Origin: Caballeronia grimmiae
GTDB taxonomy: Bacteria > Pseudomonadota > Gammaproteobacteria > Burkholderiales > Burkholderiaceae
DNA length: 64,000 nucleotides
Direction of reading: 5' to 3'
Assembly (NCBI RefSeq): GCF_000698555.1
Contig: NZ_JFHE01000001.1
Coordinates: 124,001 to 188,000 of the forward strand
Positions within the stretch are counted from its first letter, which is position 1, and each line of letters starts with the position of its first letter. The notes under the pieces are model-generated. The model made no database searches. It had not been told where the DNA came from and was given only the letters and a program-made list of their open reading frames with translations. Positions 37,814-47,330 of the stretch are shown piece by piece. A program made the translations under genes and the position numbers.

Positions 37814-38512
37814 TCAGCCCACCGCGAGCCAATCGCGTACCACGTCGTCGCGCCGCGCCAGTTCCGTAAGCGGCCCATCGAACTGCACTGCGCCATGCCC
37901 CATCACGGCGACGCGCGCATCGAGCACGCGCGCGATCGTCAGGCGTTCTTCGATCAGGAGCATCGCGACACCGCGCGAGCGCAGCGCCAACAGCGCCTGC
38001 GCCACCTGTCCGATCACACGCGGCGCGAGTCCTTCGCCCGGCTCGTCGATGACGATCAGCGCCGGATCACCCATCAGCGTACGCGCCAGCGCGAGCATTT
38101 GCTGCTCGCCGCCCGACAGCGCGCCGGCCTTCACCGTCGCGCGTTCGAGCAAGGACGGAAAGAGCCCGTAGGCATCGTCGAGCGTGAACCGCGCGCCCTT
38201 CTTTTCTCCGAGCGCGAGATTCTCGCGCACGCTCAGCGTCGGAAAGACATCACGCGTTTCGGGCACATAGCCGATACCCAGCCGTGCGATGCGAAACGCA
38301 CGCAAGCCGACGAGCGGCACGCCGCGAAACCGCATGTCGCCCTCGCATCGCACAAGGCCCATGATGGCCTTCGCGAGGGTCGAACGCCCCGATCCGTTGC
38401 GTCCGGCGAGCGCGACCGCTTCGCCCTCGCGTATCGCGAGTTGCACGCCATGCAGCACTTGCGCCGCGCCGTACCACGCGCGCAAGCCGTCGATGTGCAG
38501 CAGTTCGCTCAT
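37814..38512 (-). CDS. livF: Branched-chain amino acid-type ABC ATPase (LivF)
   Basis: A 232-residue ATPase of the high-affinity branched-chain amino-acid (HAAT) transporter type. Signature LSGGEQQMLALARTL and Walker B LIVIDEPGEGLAP are intact. The Walker A reads GRNGSGRST, with Arg in place of the usual Lys; this variant recurs in some LivF proteins, but its effect on hydrolysis is uncertain. Its ATG overlaps the livG stop (ATGA). It is the last gene of a six-gene operon. Confidence 0.9.
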   Translation of the reverse strand: MSELLHIDGLRAWYGAAQVLHGVQLAIREGEAVALAGRNGSGRSTLAKAIMGLVRCEGDMRFRGVPLVGLRAFRIARLGIGYVPETRDVFPTLSVRENLALGEKKGARFTLDDAYGLFPSLLERATVKAGALSGGEQQMLALARTLMGDPALIVIDEPGEGLAPRVIGQVAQALLALRSRGVAMLLIEERLTIARVLDARVAVMGHGAVQFDGPLTELARRDDVVRDWLAVG

Positions 38513-39246
38513 GGCGCCGCCCCGAGATAGGCTTCCTGCACGTCGGCGTTCAGGCGTATCGCGGCGGGCGTATCGGAGGCAATCACGCGGCCTCGCACCA
38601 GCACCGAAATGCGATCCGCGAGCGCGAACACCGCGTCCATATCGTGTTCGACGACGAGCAGCGTGCGGCCTTCCGTCGTCGCGCGAATCAACGAGAGTGC
38701 GCGGGCAGCCTCCGCGCGATTCATGCCCGCAGTCGGCTCGTCGAGCAGGATCAGCGGCGCGTCGGTGGCGAGCGCGATGCCGAGATCCAGCGCGCGCTGC
38801 TCCGCATAGGCGAGGCGCGCGGCGGCATCGTCGGCGCGAGAAGACAAGCCGATCGCATCGAGCATCGCGCGAGCGCGATCATCGATCGCCCGGGAATGCA
38901 GCCAGCGATCCACCACGCGCGCCGAACCCGCGCCCAGCGCCGCGCAACGCAGGTTGTCGAGCACCGAGAGACCGCCGAACACGCTCGTCGTCTGGAAGCT
39001 GCGGGCGAGCATGCGGCTCACGCGTTGCGGCGGCCGCCCGGTAATGTCGACGCCTCGCGCGACGATGCGTCCTTCGTCGGGCCGCGTGCGTCCGGAGATC
39101 ACGTCGAAGAGCGTCGATTTGCCCGCGCCGTTCGGACCGATGATCGCGTGCCGCTCGCCCTGCGCCATGTGCAGATCGACGCCGCGCAGAACGTCGGTCG
39201 CGCCGAAGCGTTTGACGACGCCGCGTAGGTCGAGCGCGGCGGTCAT
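38509..39246 (-). CDS. livG: Branched-chain amino acid-type ABC ATPase (LivG)
   Basis: A 245-residue ATPase with Walker A GPNGAGKST, VFGGLSVLDNL, a signature-region variant LAYAEQRALDLGIAL in place of LSGG-Q, and Walker B LILLDEPTAGM. The LAYGEQR-like signature is normal for LivG. It pairs with LivF in the HAAT complex. Its ATG overlaps the stop of livM (ATGA), and its stop overlaps the livF start. Confidence 0.92.
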   Translation of the reverse strand: MTAALDLRGVVKRFGATDVLRGVDLHMAQGERHAIIGPNGAGKSTLFDVISGRTRPDEGRIVARGVDITGRPPQRVSRMLARSFQTTSVFGGLSVLDNLRCAALGAGSARVVDRWLHSRAIDDRARAMLDAIGLSSRADDAAARLAYAEQRALDLGIALATDAPLILLDEPTAGMNRAEAARALSLIRATTEGRTLLVVEHDMDAVFALADRISVLVRGRVIASDTPAAIRLNADVQEAYLGAAP

Positions 39247-40322
39247 CGTACGGTTCTCCGTCGCGTGAGCCACATGGCCAGCATCGCGAGCGGCAGCGCG
39301 ACGAGCCACATCATGCGCGGCATGTTTTCGCGCGCATACAGCGTCTCGATCACGACGACCGCCGCCACGCCCCCGGCAAGCGCGCTCATCAGGCGAAGCG
39401 CGACTGTGCGCGCACCGCCCGCGAAGCAGCCGGCGACGCCATCCGGCGACGCCACGACCACCCACATGAATAGAAGCCCGAGATACATCGGCCATGCGGC
39501 GGACACACTCGCCACCGCGACGCTCACGAACGTCAGCAGCACCGCGCCGATCACCGGCCCGAAGAACGATCCTGTCCCGCCGATCACCGTCGCCACGAGC
39601 ACACTGGTCGAACGCGCGAGGCCGACGCTTTCCGCCGACACCAGTTCCACATTGATCAGCGACAGCACGCCCGCGATGCCCGCGAAGAACGCCGATACGA
39701 CGAGCATTCTGAAGCGCACGCCGCGCGGCGCGAAGCCGATCGCCGCCGCGCGGGCCGGGTTGTCGCGCACGGCGTTGGCCAGGCGGCACATCGGCGTGCG
39801 CGAGAACGCGAACATCGCGATCGACGACACCACGCACCAGCACGCGATCAGCGCGTACGCCTGCCGCAGCGGCCCGAAGGTCCACGCAAACAACGAAGGG
39901 CCGCTCGCCCGATCGATCGTCACGCCTGCTTCGCCGCCGAACCAGCCCGGCACGAGCCACACGCTTGCCGCGACGAGTTCGCCGATGCCGAGCGTGATCA
40001 TCGCGAACGGCGTGCCGGCGCGTGGCGTCGAAATCGCGCCGATCGGCAAGGCGACGAGCGCAGCCGCGCAGCCACCGGCGAGAGGCAACAGCGGCAACGG
40101 CACGCCGAACGCATTGAACGCGTGCGCGGCGGCGAACGCGCCGAGTCCCGCATAGACCGCATGGCCGAACGACAACAGGCCGGTTTCGCCGAGCAAGAGG
40201 TTGTAGGAGAGCGCGAAGACGATGAGCGTCGCCGTCTGCGCGAGATAGGCGAGCAGCCACGATTGATCGATGAACAACGGCGGCAGCGCGAGCACTGCGA
40301 TGAGCGCGATGAACTTAAGCAT
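39243..40322 (-). CDS. livM: Branched-chain amino acid-type ABC permease (LivM)
   Basis: A 359-residue membrane protein with about 10 helices. SYNLLLGETGLLSFGHAVYAGLGAF and GTPFAMITLGIGELV plus VIGGTGSFFGPVIGA are LivM signatures. The ATG at 40322 lies inside the end of livH (8-base overlap). The C-terminal end has two additional hydrophobic segments (about 300-355) beyond the usual core. Confidence 0.9.
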   Translation of the reverse strand: MLKFIALIAVLALPPLFIDQSWLLAYLAQTATLIVFALSYNLLLGETGLLSFGHAVYAGLGAFAAAHAFNAFGVPLPLLPLAGGCAAALVALPIGAISTPRAGTPFAMITLGIGELVAASVWLVPGWFGGEAGVTIDRASGPSLFAWTFGPLRQAYALIACWCVVSSIAMFAFSRTPMCRLANAVRDNPARAAAIGFAPRGVRFRMLVVSAFFAGIAGVLSLINVELVSAESVGLARSTSVLVATVIGGTGSFFGPVIGAVLLTFVSVAVASVSAAWPMYLGLLFMWVVVASPDGVAGCFAGGARTVALRLMSALAGGVAAVVVIETLYARENMPRMMWLVALPLAMLAMWLTRRRTVR

Positions 40323-41256
40323 CGCTTGCACGTTCGCCAAGCAAGCCGTGCGGCCGCGCGGCGAGCATCGCGACGAGCAGCGCATAGGGCAGCACCGGCG
40401 CGAGTTGCGCCACGGTCAGCGCCGCCCACGCATCGGGCAAGCTCAGTCCGAACGAGGCCGCGATGCTCCCCGCCGATGCCGTCGATCCCACCGAAAACGT
40501 CTGCACGCAGCCGATCACGAGCGATGCGATCAACGCCCCCGCCAGCGATCCGATCCCGCCGATCACGACGACGACGAACACGATCGGCCCCATCGCATCG
40601 GCCATCGCGGGTTCGACGACGGCGAGCGGCGCGCCGATCACGCCTGCGAGCGCGGCCAGCGCGCAGCCGCCGGCGAAGACCGTCGTGAAGATGCGCGGCA
40701 CGTCGTGGCCGAGCGTTTCGACGGTGGCGGGATGCGTCAATGCCGCGCGCACGATAAGGCCCGTCTTCGAGAGACGCAGCGCAATGGCGAGCGCGGCGAG
40801 CATTGCAATCGAGAGCGTCATCATGAACACGCGATAACGCGGAAACGCTGCGCCGTAGAGCGTGAAGAGCGGGCCATCGAGCAGAGGCGGAATGGCCGCG
40901 GGCACGGGGCCGAGTCCCCAGATCAGCTTCACGCCTTCGCCGATGACCATCGCCGCGCCGAAAGTCAGCAGCAGTTCAGCGAGCGCGCCGCGCTGATGCA
41001 CGCGCCTGAGAAGGTATCGCTCGAAGATCGCGCCGAGCACGCCCACGACGACCGGCGCGATCACGAGCGCGCCCCAGTAGCCGAGATGAACCGCGAGCGC
41101 CTGCGCCACGTAGGCGCCGAGCATGTAGACGCTCGCGTGCGCGAAGTTGAGCACGCCGAGCATCGAAAAGATCAGCGTAAGACCCGCCGACAGCATGAAA
41201 AGCAGCAGCCCGACGCTCACGCCGTTGAGCAGGTTGACGATGAACCACTGAAGCAA
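40315..41256 (-). CDS. livH: Branched-chain amino acid-type ABC permease (LivH)
   Basis: A 313-residue membrane protein with about 8 helices. NLLNGVSVGLLLFMLSAGLTLIFSMLGVLNFAHASVYMLGAY is the LivH N-terminal signature, and VIGGIGSLAGALIASLVIG the coupling region. It begins 10 bases after the thioesterase stop. No LivJ/LivK-type binding protein lies in the operon or in the window. Confidence 0.92.
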   Translation of the reverse strand: MLQWFIVNLLNGVSVGLLLFMLSAGLTLIFSMLGVLNFAHASVYMLGAYVAQALAVHLGYWGALVIAPVVVGVLGAIFERYLLRRVHQRGALAELLLTFGAAMVIGEGVKLIWGLGPVPAAIPPLLDGPLFTLYGAAFPRYRVFMMTLSIAMLAALAIALRLSKTGLIVRAALTHPATVETLGHDVPRIFTTVFAGGCALAALAGVIGAPLAVVEPAMADAMGPIVFVVVVIGGIGSLAGALIASLVIGCVQTFSVGSTASAGSIAASFGLSLPDAWAALTVAQLAPVLPYALLVAMLAARPHGLLGERASDA

Positions 41257-41266
41257 GACGAAGCCC

Positions 41267-41704
41267 TCAAGCGTGGACGAGCGGCTTCAACGCAGCGACG
41301 AGCGGCGCGGGCAACGGCACCGGCCGGCGCGTCACGCGATTCACGTACACATGCACGAAATGCCCTTGCGCGGCCGCTTCTTCCGAGTCTTCGGCGAAGA
41401 TCGCGACTTCATAGCGCACGCTCGTGTTGCCGAGCTTTTCGATGCGCAAGCCTGCATCGATACGCTGCGGAAATACGACCGATGCGAAGAAGTTGCAGCG
41501 CGTCTCGACGACGAGCCCGATCGTCTCCCCTTCGCTGAAATCGAGCACGCCGGCGCGCAGCAGATACTCGTTCACCACGGTATCGAAGTAGCTGTAATAG
41601 ACGACGTTGTTCACATGCCCGTAGACGTCGTTATCGGACCAGCGCGTGCTGATCGACAGGAAGTGCGGATAGTCCGCCCGCGTGGTCCGTACCGGCTTGT
41701 TCAT
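41267..41704 (-). CDS. Acyl-CoA thioesterase, hotdog fold
   Basis: A 145-residue hotdog-fold protein of the 4-hydroxybenzoyl-CoA thioesterase/YbgC type. RWSDNDVYGHVNNVVYYSYFDTVVNEYL contains the Asp-containing active-site helix start. It would release a carboxylic acid from its CoA ester in the cytoplasm; the acyl group is unknown. It lies 3 bases after the dehydrogenase and 10 before livH, tying it to that operon. Confidence 0.88.
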   Translation of the reverse strand: MNKPVRTTRADYPHFLSISTRWSDNDVYGHVNNVVYYSYFDTVVNEYLLRAGVLDFSEGETIGLVVETRCNFFASVVFPQRIDAGLRIEKLGNTSVRYEVAIFAEDSEEAAAQGHFVHVYVNRVTRRPVPLPAPLVAALKPLVHA

Positions 41705-41707
41705 CGT

Positions 41708-42856
41708 TCAGAGCGACTCCGTCAGCATGCGCCGATAGTCCTCGGCGCTTGCCTCGCGCGGATTCGTCTTGTGGCAGTGATCCGCCAGCGCGCCCTTCAC
41801 GACCTTGTCGAACATGGACGCATCGACGCCCATCTGCGACAGACGCGTCGGCAGGCCGAGGCGCTCGGTCATGTCGTGCACGGCTTGCGCGACATCGGCG
41901 TCATCGGCGAGGTTCATCACGCGGCGCATGCGGGCAAAGCGCCGCTCGGCCACCACCGTCGGCGCGCTTTCGTTGAAGCGAAGCACCGCCGGCAGCACGA
42001 CCGCGTTCAGCGTGCCGTGATGCAGCGACGTGCGCCCGTTCACCGCGAGGCCGCCCAGCGGATGCGACAGCGAATGCACGCAGCCGAGGCCCTTCTGAAA
42101 CGCCATCGCGCCCTGCATAGATGCGGACATCATGTTGAGACGCGCGTCGCGGTCCTGACCGTCGTGCGTCGCGCGCTCGATGTTGGCCCAGGCGCGCTCG
42201 AGGCCATCGAGCGCGATGCCATCGGCGGGCGGATTGAACGCGGGCGCCAGAAAAGTTTCGATGCAATGCGCGATCGCGTCCATGCCGGTCGCGGCCGTGA
42301 GTCCGGGCGGCAGGCCGAGCGTCAGCGCGGGATCGCAGACCGCAGACTTCGGCAGCAGATGCCACGAGTGAAAGCCGAGCTTGCGCCCGTCGTTCAGGAT
42401 GATGATCGCGCCGCGCGCCACTTCGCTGCCCGTTCCCGATGTGGTCGGCACCGCGATCAGCGGCGCGGCGCGCTCGGTGATCTTGCCGCTGCCGCCTTCG
42501 ATGGTCGCGTACGTGGTGAGCGGCTCGTCGTGCGTCGCCGCGATGGCGACGCCCTTCGCCAGATCGATCGACGATCCGCCGCCCACCGCGATCAGACCGT
42601 CGCAGCCTTCGCGTTTGTATTGATCGGCGGCTTGCATGACCATCGCTTCGGTCGGATTCGACGGGGTCTCGTCGAACACGGGCAGCGCGCCGAGCTGCGC
42701 GCTTTCGACGACGCGCGCCGCCAGCCCCGCCGCCGCGACGCCCTTGTCCGTGATGACGAGCGGCCGCTTGATGCCGATGCGCTCGCATTCGCTGTGGAGC
42801 ATCGCGAGCGAGTCATAGCCGAGATGGATATGCGTCAGATAGAAGATGAAGGCCAT
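41708..42856 (-). CDS. Iron-containing alcohol dehydrogenase
   Basis: A 382-residue group III dehydrogenase. GGGSSIDLAKGVAIA is the nucleotide-binding motif, VPTTSGTGSEVARGA the family signature, and the metal ligands fall in ATGMDAIAHCIET and VHSLSHPLGG with HHGTLNAVVLP. It interconverts an alcohol and an aldehyde or ketone with NAD(P)H; the substrate is unknown. It is the first gene of a six-gene unit with a thioesterase and livHMGF, which suggests uptake and processing of a carboxylate or alcohol. Confidence 0.92.
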   Translation of the reverse strand: MAFIFYLTHIHLGYDSLAMLHSECERIGIKRPLVITDKGVAAAGLAARVVESAQLGALPVFDETPSNPTEAMVMQAADQYKREGCDGLIAVGGGSSIDLAKGVAIAATHDEPLTTYATIEGGSGKITERAAPLIAVPTTSGTGSEVARGAIIILNDGRKLGFHSWHLLPKSAVCDPALTLGLPPGLTAATGMDAIAHCIETFLAPAFNPPADGIALDGLERAWANIERATHDGQDRDARLNMMSASMQGAMAFQKGLGCVHSLSHPLGGLAVNGRTSLHHGTLNAVVLPAVLRFNESAPTVVAERRFARMRRVMNLADDADVAQAVHDMTERLGLPTRLSQMGVDASMFDKVVKGALADHCHKTNPREASAEDYRRMLTESL

Positions 42857-42948
42857 GGCGGGCGACGATTCCTAACGCAGGGTGGATAGTGCGGCCATGT
42901 TAGGAGCCGCGCGGCGCGCGTGTCAATCGGGTATCGGCGTGGAGCCGG

Positions 42949-44001
42949 TCAACGCGCGGCGAGCGCGCGCACTTCGTCGGTGAACCGCTCGACGGTCTCT
43001 TGCGCCGTGTCCCATGCGCACATCAGGCGGCAGCCGCCCGAGCCGATGAACTGATAGAACCGCCAGCCCTTCGCGCGCAGCCCCGCCGAAACCTGCGGCG
43101 GCAGTTCCGCGAACACCGCGTTCGACTGCGGCTTGAAGAGCACGTTGACGCCGGGGATACCGGCGAGACGCTCGGCCATCAGTTGCGCCATCGCGTTGGA
43201 ATGGCGGGCGTTGCGCAGCCAGACGTCGTTATCGAGCAGACCGAGCCACGGCGCGGAGATGAAGCGCATCTTCGAAGCGAGTTGCCCCGCCTGCTTCAGG
43301 CGATACGCGAAATCGGCGGCGAGCGCCTTGTCGAAGAACACGACCGCCTCGCCCACCGGCAAGCCGTTCTTCGTGCCGCCGAAGCAGAGCACGTCGACGC
43401 CCGCGCGCCACGTGATCTCCGACGGATGCACGTTCAGCGTCGCGACCGCATTCGCGAAACGCGCCCCGTCCATGTGGACTTTCAGATGCCGGCGCTTCGC
43501 GATGGCCGCGATCGCGCGCACTTCCTCGACGGTGTAGACCGTGCCGACTTCGGTGGCCTGCGTGAGCGCGACGACCTTGGGCTTCGGGTAGTGGATATCG
43601 GCGCGCTTCGTCACCAGCTCTTCGATGGCGTCCGGCGTGAGCTTGCCGTTCTCGCCCTTCGCGGTGAGTAATTTCGAGCCGCCGGAGAAGAACTCGGGGC
43701 CGCCGCATTCGTCGGTTTCGATATGCGCGAGTTCGTGGCAAATGACCGAGTGATACGACTGACACAGCGACGCCAGCGCGAGCGAATTGGCCGCCGTGCC
43801 GTTAAAGACGAAGAACACTTCGCAGTCGGTCTGGAACAGGTCGCGGATGCGGTCGCAGACGCGTGCCGTCCACGAATCGTCGCCATAAGCGGGTTCGTGT
43901 CCGCTCGTGTTCGCCTCGACGAGCGCGGCGAGCGCTTCGGGGCAGATGCCGGCGTAGTTGTCGGAGGCGAAGTGTTGCGTGAGATGCGTGGGCGCTGTCA
44001 T
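42949..44001 (-). CDS. ltaE: Low-specificity threonine aldolase
   Basis: A 350-residue PLP enzyme of fold type I cleaving threonine or allo-threonine to glycine and acetaldehyde. FNGTAANSLALASLCQSYHSVICHELAHIETDECGGPEFFSGG is the N-terminal active-site region, HMDGARFANAVATL the cofactor Asp segment, and LCFGGTKNGLPVGEAVVFF holds the PLP-binding Lys. Stereospecificity (L or D) cannot be settled from sequence by eye, but the sequence is L-type in style. Confidence 0.9.
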   Translation of the reverse strand: MTAPTHLTQHFASDNYAGICPEALAALVEANTSGHEPAYGDDSWTARVCDRIRDLFQTDCEVFFVFNGTAANSLALASLCQSYHSVICHELAHIETDECGGPEFFSGGSKLLTAKGENGKLTPDAIEELVTKRADIHYPKPKVVALTQATEVGTVYTVEEVRAIAAIAKRRHLKVHMDGARFANAVATLNVHPSEITWRAGVDVLCFGGTKNGLPVGEAVVFFDKALAADFAYRLKQAGQLASKMRFISAPWLGLLDNDVWLRNARHSNAMAQLMAERLAGIPGVNVLFKPQSNAVFAELPPQVSAGLRAKGWRFYQFIGSGGCRLMCAWDTAQETVERFTDEVRALAAR

Positions 44002-44121
44002 GGGATCGCTTTGATGGCTGTTGACTCAGGCGCATGTACCAGGCTCGCGCCACGAATTGCCGGCCATTTTAGCGGTTGGCCGCGCGGTCCCGCTGCATGG
44101 GTCCGCGCGGCCTGCCGGGTG

Positions 44122-44361
44122 TTACTTCGCTGCCGGTGCGCTTGCCGCCGCGGCCTGCTGCGCCTTCTTCTCCTTCTTGTTCGCTTCGTGATGGCCGATC
44201 GCGCAGCCGCCGACCGCGCCCGCCGTGCCGTGCTTGCCGGCCACGTGACCCGCGACGCCGCCTACCGCCGCGCCTTCCAGACAGCCCTTCGCCTGCACGG
44301 CGCCGGTCGCGGTGATCATCGTGGCGGCCAGCAGCATCGATGCGAACTTGCGATTCATCAT
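44122..44361 (-). CDS. Small exported glycine-rich protein
   Basis: A 79-residue protein with a signal peptide (NRKFASMLLAATMITATGAVQA-KG), a glycine-zipper-like core (LEGAAVGGVAGHVAGKHGTAGAVGGCAIG) and a Lys/Ala tail (NKKEKKAQQAAAASAPAAK). Two adjacent ATGs (44361, 44358) follow AAGGAG; the second has better spacing. Two Cys residues flank the glycine zipper and may pair in the periplasm. Its role is unknown; glycine-zipper proteins are often envelope-associated. Confidence 0.75.
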   Translation of the reverse strand: MMNRKFASMLLAATMITATGAVQAKGCLEGAAVGGVAGHVAGKHGTAGAVGGCAIGHHEANKKEKKAQQAAAASAPAAK

Positions 44362-44423
44362 TCATCTCCTTCGTCGTTGGGATGAACGACCATTTGCACG
44401 CGCTGTGCCTGACAAACCGTAAT

Positions 44424-44461
44424 GCAAAACGGCCCGGTCGACGTGAGCCGACCGGGCCGCT
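44424..44461 (-). terminator. Rho-independent terminator of alaS
   Basis: On the minus strand, GGCCCGGTCGG / CGACCGGGCC with an 8-base loop, followed by GTTTTG. It lies 30 bases after the alaS stop codon. Confidence 0.88.
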
Positions 44462-44490
44462 TCATCCTGCTTGCTGCTTTACCGCGATGC

Positions 44491-47115
44491 TCAGAGCTGC
44501 TGCTGCACCCAGCCCGTCACGCCGGCGAGCGCCGCCGGCAGCTTCGACGGCTCGGTGCCGCCCGCTTGCGCCATGTCGGGACGTCCGCCGCCCTTGCCGC
44601 CCACTTGCTGCGCGACGAAGTTGACGAGTTCGCCCGCCTTCACCTTCTTCGATGCATCCGGCGTCACGCCTGCTATCAGGCTGACCTTGCCGCCATCGAC
44701 CGAAGCGAGCACGATGGCCGCGCTCTTCAGCTTGTCCTTCAGCTTGTCGACGGTTTCGCGCAGCGTCTTCACGTCGGCGCCTTCGAGTTGCGCGGCGAGC
44801 ACCTGCACGCCGGCCACCTCGACGGCTTGCGAGACGAGCTCATCGCCCTGGCTCGATGCGAGCTTCGACTTGAGCGCCGACAGTTCCTTCTCCAGCGACT
44901 TCACGTGCTCCTGAACCTGCGCGATGCGCTGCGTGAGTTCGGCGGGCTGCGCCTTCAGCACGTTCGCGGCGGCGTTGATGCGCGCGTCGAGTTCCTGCAC
45001 GTAGCGCACGGCGTTGTCGCCGGTGATGGCTTCGACGCGGCGAATGCCCGCCGCCACGCCGCCTTCCATCACGATCTTGAAGAAGCCGATGTCGCCGGTG
45101 CGCTGCACGTGCGTGCCGCCGCACAGTTCGCGCGAGAAGCCGAGGTCGAGCACGCGCACGGTGTCGCCGTATTTCTCGCCGAAGAGCGCCATTGCGCCGC
45201 CCTTCACGGCTTCGTCGTAAGGCATCACGCGCACGACGCCCGGCGCATTCGCGATGATTTCCGCATTGACGATTTCCTCGACGCGGCGGATTTCGTCGTC
45301 CGTCATCGGCGCGTTGTGCGCGAAGTCGAAGCGGGTTTTATCGGCATCGACGAGCGAGCCCTTCTGCTGCACGTGGCCGCCGAGCACTTCGCGCAACGCC
45401 TTGTGCATCAGGTGCGTGGCCGAGTGGTTGCGCGCGGTGCGGGCGCGGCGGATGGCGTCGATCTGCGCCTTCACCACGTCGCCGACCTTCAGCGTGCCTT
45501 GCGCGACCGTGCCGTGATGGCCGACGACATCCGCTTGCACCTTCAGCGTGTCGGCCACTTCGAAGCGCGTGGCGGCGTTCACGAGCACGCCCTGATCGCC
45601 CGCCTGACCGCCGGATTCCGCGTAGAACGGCGTGTGATCCAGCACGACCACGGCCTGCTGGCCGTGAGCCGCCTCCTTCACCGATGCGCCTTCGACATAG
45701 ATCGCGACGATTTTCGCGTCGTCGAAGATGTCCTTCTCGTAGCCGTGGAACGTGGTCTTCGCGCCCGAGTACTCCAGCCCCGCTGCGAGCTTGAACTTGC
45801 CGGCCGCGCGGGCCTGATCGCGCTGGCGGGCCATTGCGTCGTCGAACGCGGGTTCGTCGACGGTCACGCCGCGCTCGCGGCACACGTCCGCGGTCAAATC
45901 GAGCGGGAAGCCGTAGGTGTCGTGCAGCTTGAACGCGAGTTCGCCGTCCAGTTGCTTGACGCCCTTCTTTTCCAGTTCGGCGAGTTCGCCTTCGAGAATC
46001 GACATGCCGTGTTCGATCGTCTCGAAGAAGCGCTCTTCTTCCTGGCGAAGCACGTCGGTCACGCGCTGCTGCGCATCCTTCAGTTCCGGATACGCCGCGC
46101 CCATCTCGGCGACGAGATCGGCCACCAGCTTGTGGAAGAACGCGCCCTTCTTGCCGAGCTTGTAGCCGTGGCGGATCGCGCGGCGCACGATACGGCGCAG
46201 CACATAGCCGCGGCCTTCGTTGCCGGGGATCACGCCGTCGACGATCAGGAACGAGCACGCGCGGATATGGTCGGCGATGACCTTCAGCGAGTTGTTCTCG
46301 AGATCGGCGGTGCTGGTTTCGCGGGCGGCGGCCTTGATGAGCGTCTGAAAGAGATCGATCTCGTAGTTGCTGTGCACGTGCTGGAGCACCGCTGCCAGAC
46401 GTTCGAGGCCCATGCCGGTATCGACGCACTGCTTGGGCAGCGGCGTCATGTTGCCCTGGGCGTCGCGGTTGAACTGCATGAACACGAGATTCCAGATCTC
46501 GATGAAGCGGTCGCCGTCTTCCTCAGGCGATCCCGGCGGGCCGCCCCAGATTTCCGGGCCGTGGTCGTAGAACACTTCGGAGCACGGACCGCACGGGCCG
46601 GTGTCGGCCATCTGCCAGAAGTTGTCCGATGCGTAGCGCGCGCCCTTGTTGTCGCCGATGCGAATGATGCGCTCGACCGGCACGCCGATTTCCTTCGCCC
46701 AGATGTCGAAGGCTTCGTCGTCTTCCTGATAGACGGTGACGGTGAGCTTCTCCGGCGGCAGCATGTAGACCTTGGTCAACAGCTCCCAGCAATAGTGGAT
46801 GGCGTCGCGCTTGAAGTAGTCGCCGAACGAGAAGTTGCCGAGCATCTCGAAGAACGTGTGATGACGCGCGGTATAGCCGACGTTCTCGAGATCGTTATGC
46901 TTGCCGCCCGCGCGCACGCTGCGCTGCGCGGTGGTCGCCCGCGAATAGGGCCGCGATTCCGCGCCGAGGAACACGTCCTTGAACTGGACCATGCCCGAGT
47001 TGGTGAAAAGCAGCGTCGGGTCGTTGCCGGGCACGAGGCTCGACGAGCGGACGATCGTGTGACCCTTCGATTCGAAAAACTTCAGGAATTTCTCGCGTAT
47101 TTCGGCGGCTTTCAT
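44491..47115 (-). CDS. alaS: Alanyl-tRNA synthetase
   Basis: An 874-residue class II synthetase charging tRNA-Ala. The N-terminal catalytic domain has [20 protein letters not shown] and [16 protein letters not shown]; the editing domain has [16 protein letters not shown] and [13 protein letters not shown] with metal-binding residues; the C-Ala domain ends the protein ([13 protein letters not shown]). Its length is standard. It is transcribed alone, with its own terminator, divergently from the CoA-transferase. Confidence 0.97.
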   Translation of the reverse strand: MKAAEIREKFLKFFESKGHTIVRSSSLVPGNDPTLLFTNSGMVQFKDVFLGAESRPYSRATTAQRSVRAGGKHNDLENVGYTARHHTFFEMLGNFSFGDYFKRDAIHYCWELLTKVYMLPPEKLTVTVYQEDDEAFDIWAKEIGVPVERIIRIGDNKGARYASDNFWQMADTGPCGPCSEVFYDHGPEIWGGPPGSPEEDGDRFIEIWNLVFMQFNRDAQGNMTPLPKQCVDTGMGLERLAAVLQHVHSNYEIDLFQTLIKAAARETSTADLENNSLKVIADHIRACSFLIVDGVIPGNEGRGYVLRRIVRRAIRHGYKLGKKGAFFHKLVADLVAEMGAAYPELKDAQQRVTDVLRQEEERFFETIEHGMSILEGELAELEKKGVKQLDGELAFKLHDTYGFPLDLTADVCRERGVTVDEPAFDDAMARQRDQARAAGKFKLAAGLEYSGAKTTFHGYEKDIFDDAKIVAIYVEGASVKEAAHGQQAVVVLDHTPFYAESGGQAGDQGVLVNAATRFEVADTLKVQADVVGHHGTVAQGTLKVGDVVKAQIDAIRRARTARNHSATHLMHKALREVLGGHVQQKGSLVDADKTRFDFAHNAPMTDDEIRRVEEIVNAEIIANAPGVVRVMPYDEAVKGGAMALFGEKYGDTVRVLDLGFSRELCGGTHVQRTGDIGFFKIVMEGGVAAGIRRVEAITGDNAVRYVQELDARINAAANVLKAQPAELTQRIAQVQEHVKSLEKELSALKSKLASSQGDELVSQAVEVAGVQVLAAQLEGADVKTLRETVDKLKDKLKSAAIVLASVDGGKVSLIAGVTPDASKKVKAGELVNFVAQQVGGKGGGRPDMAQAGGTEPSKLPAALAGVTGWVQQQL

Positions 47116-47330
47116 GGCGTACGGGGCTTTTTGCGTTTCTGCTGGTTTTCTGACGAAGCCTTTTCGAAGCCCGTGAACCGGGGCTCCGGCAAGACTAAAA
47201 GTAAGTTTTTGATTATACGGGATTGGCCCGTTGCCACCGCGCCCGTCAACCCTGCTGCGTTAAGCTTGCACCTGGCCCGCTCAACCACCGTTGAGCAGTC
47301 GAAACCGAACAAAAACCGGAGACAAAGCCT

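Noticed and set aside
38509-40260. A 583-residue LivG-containing fusion
   Set aside because: The N-terminal 338 residues are another frame of livM; livG starts at 39246 with an ATGA overlap.
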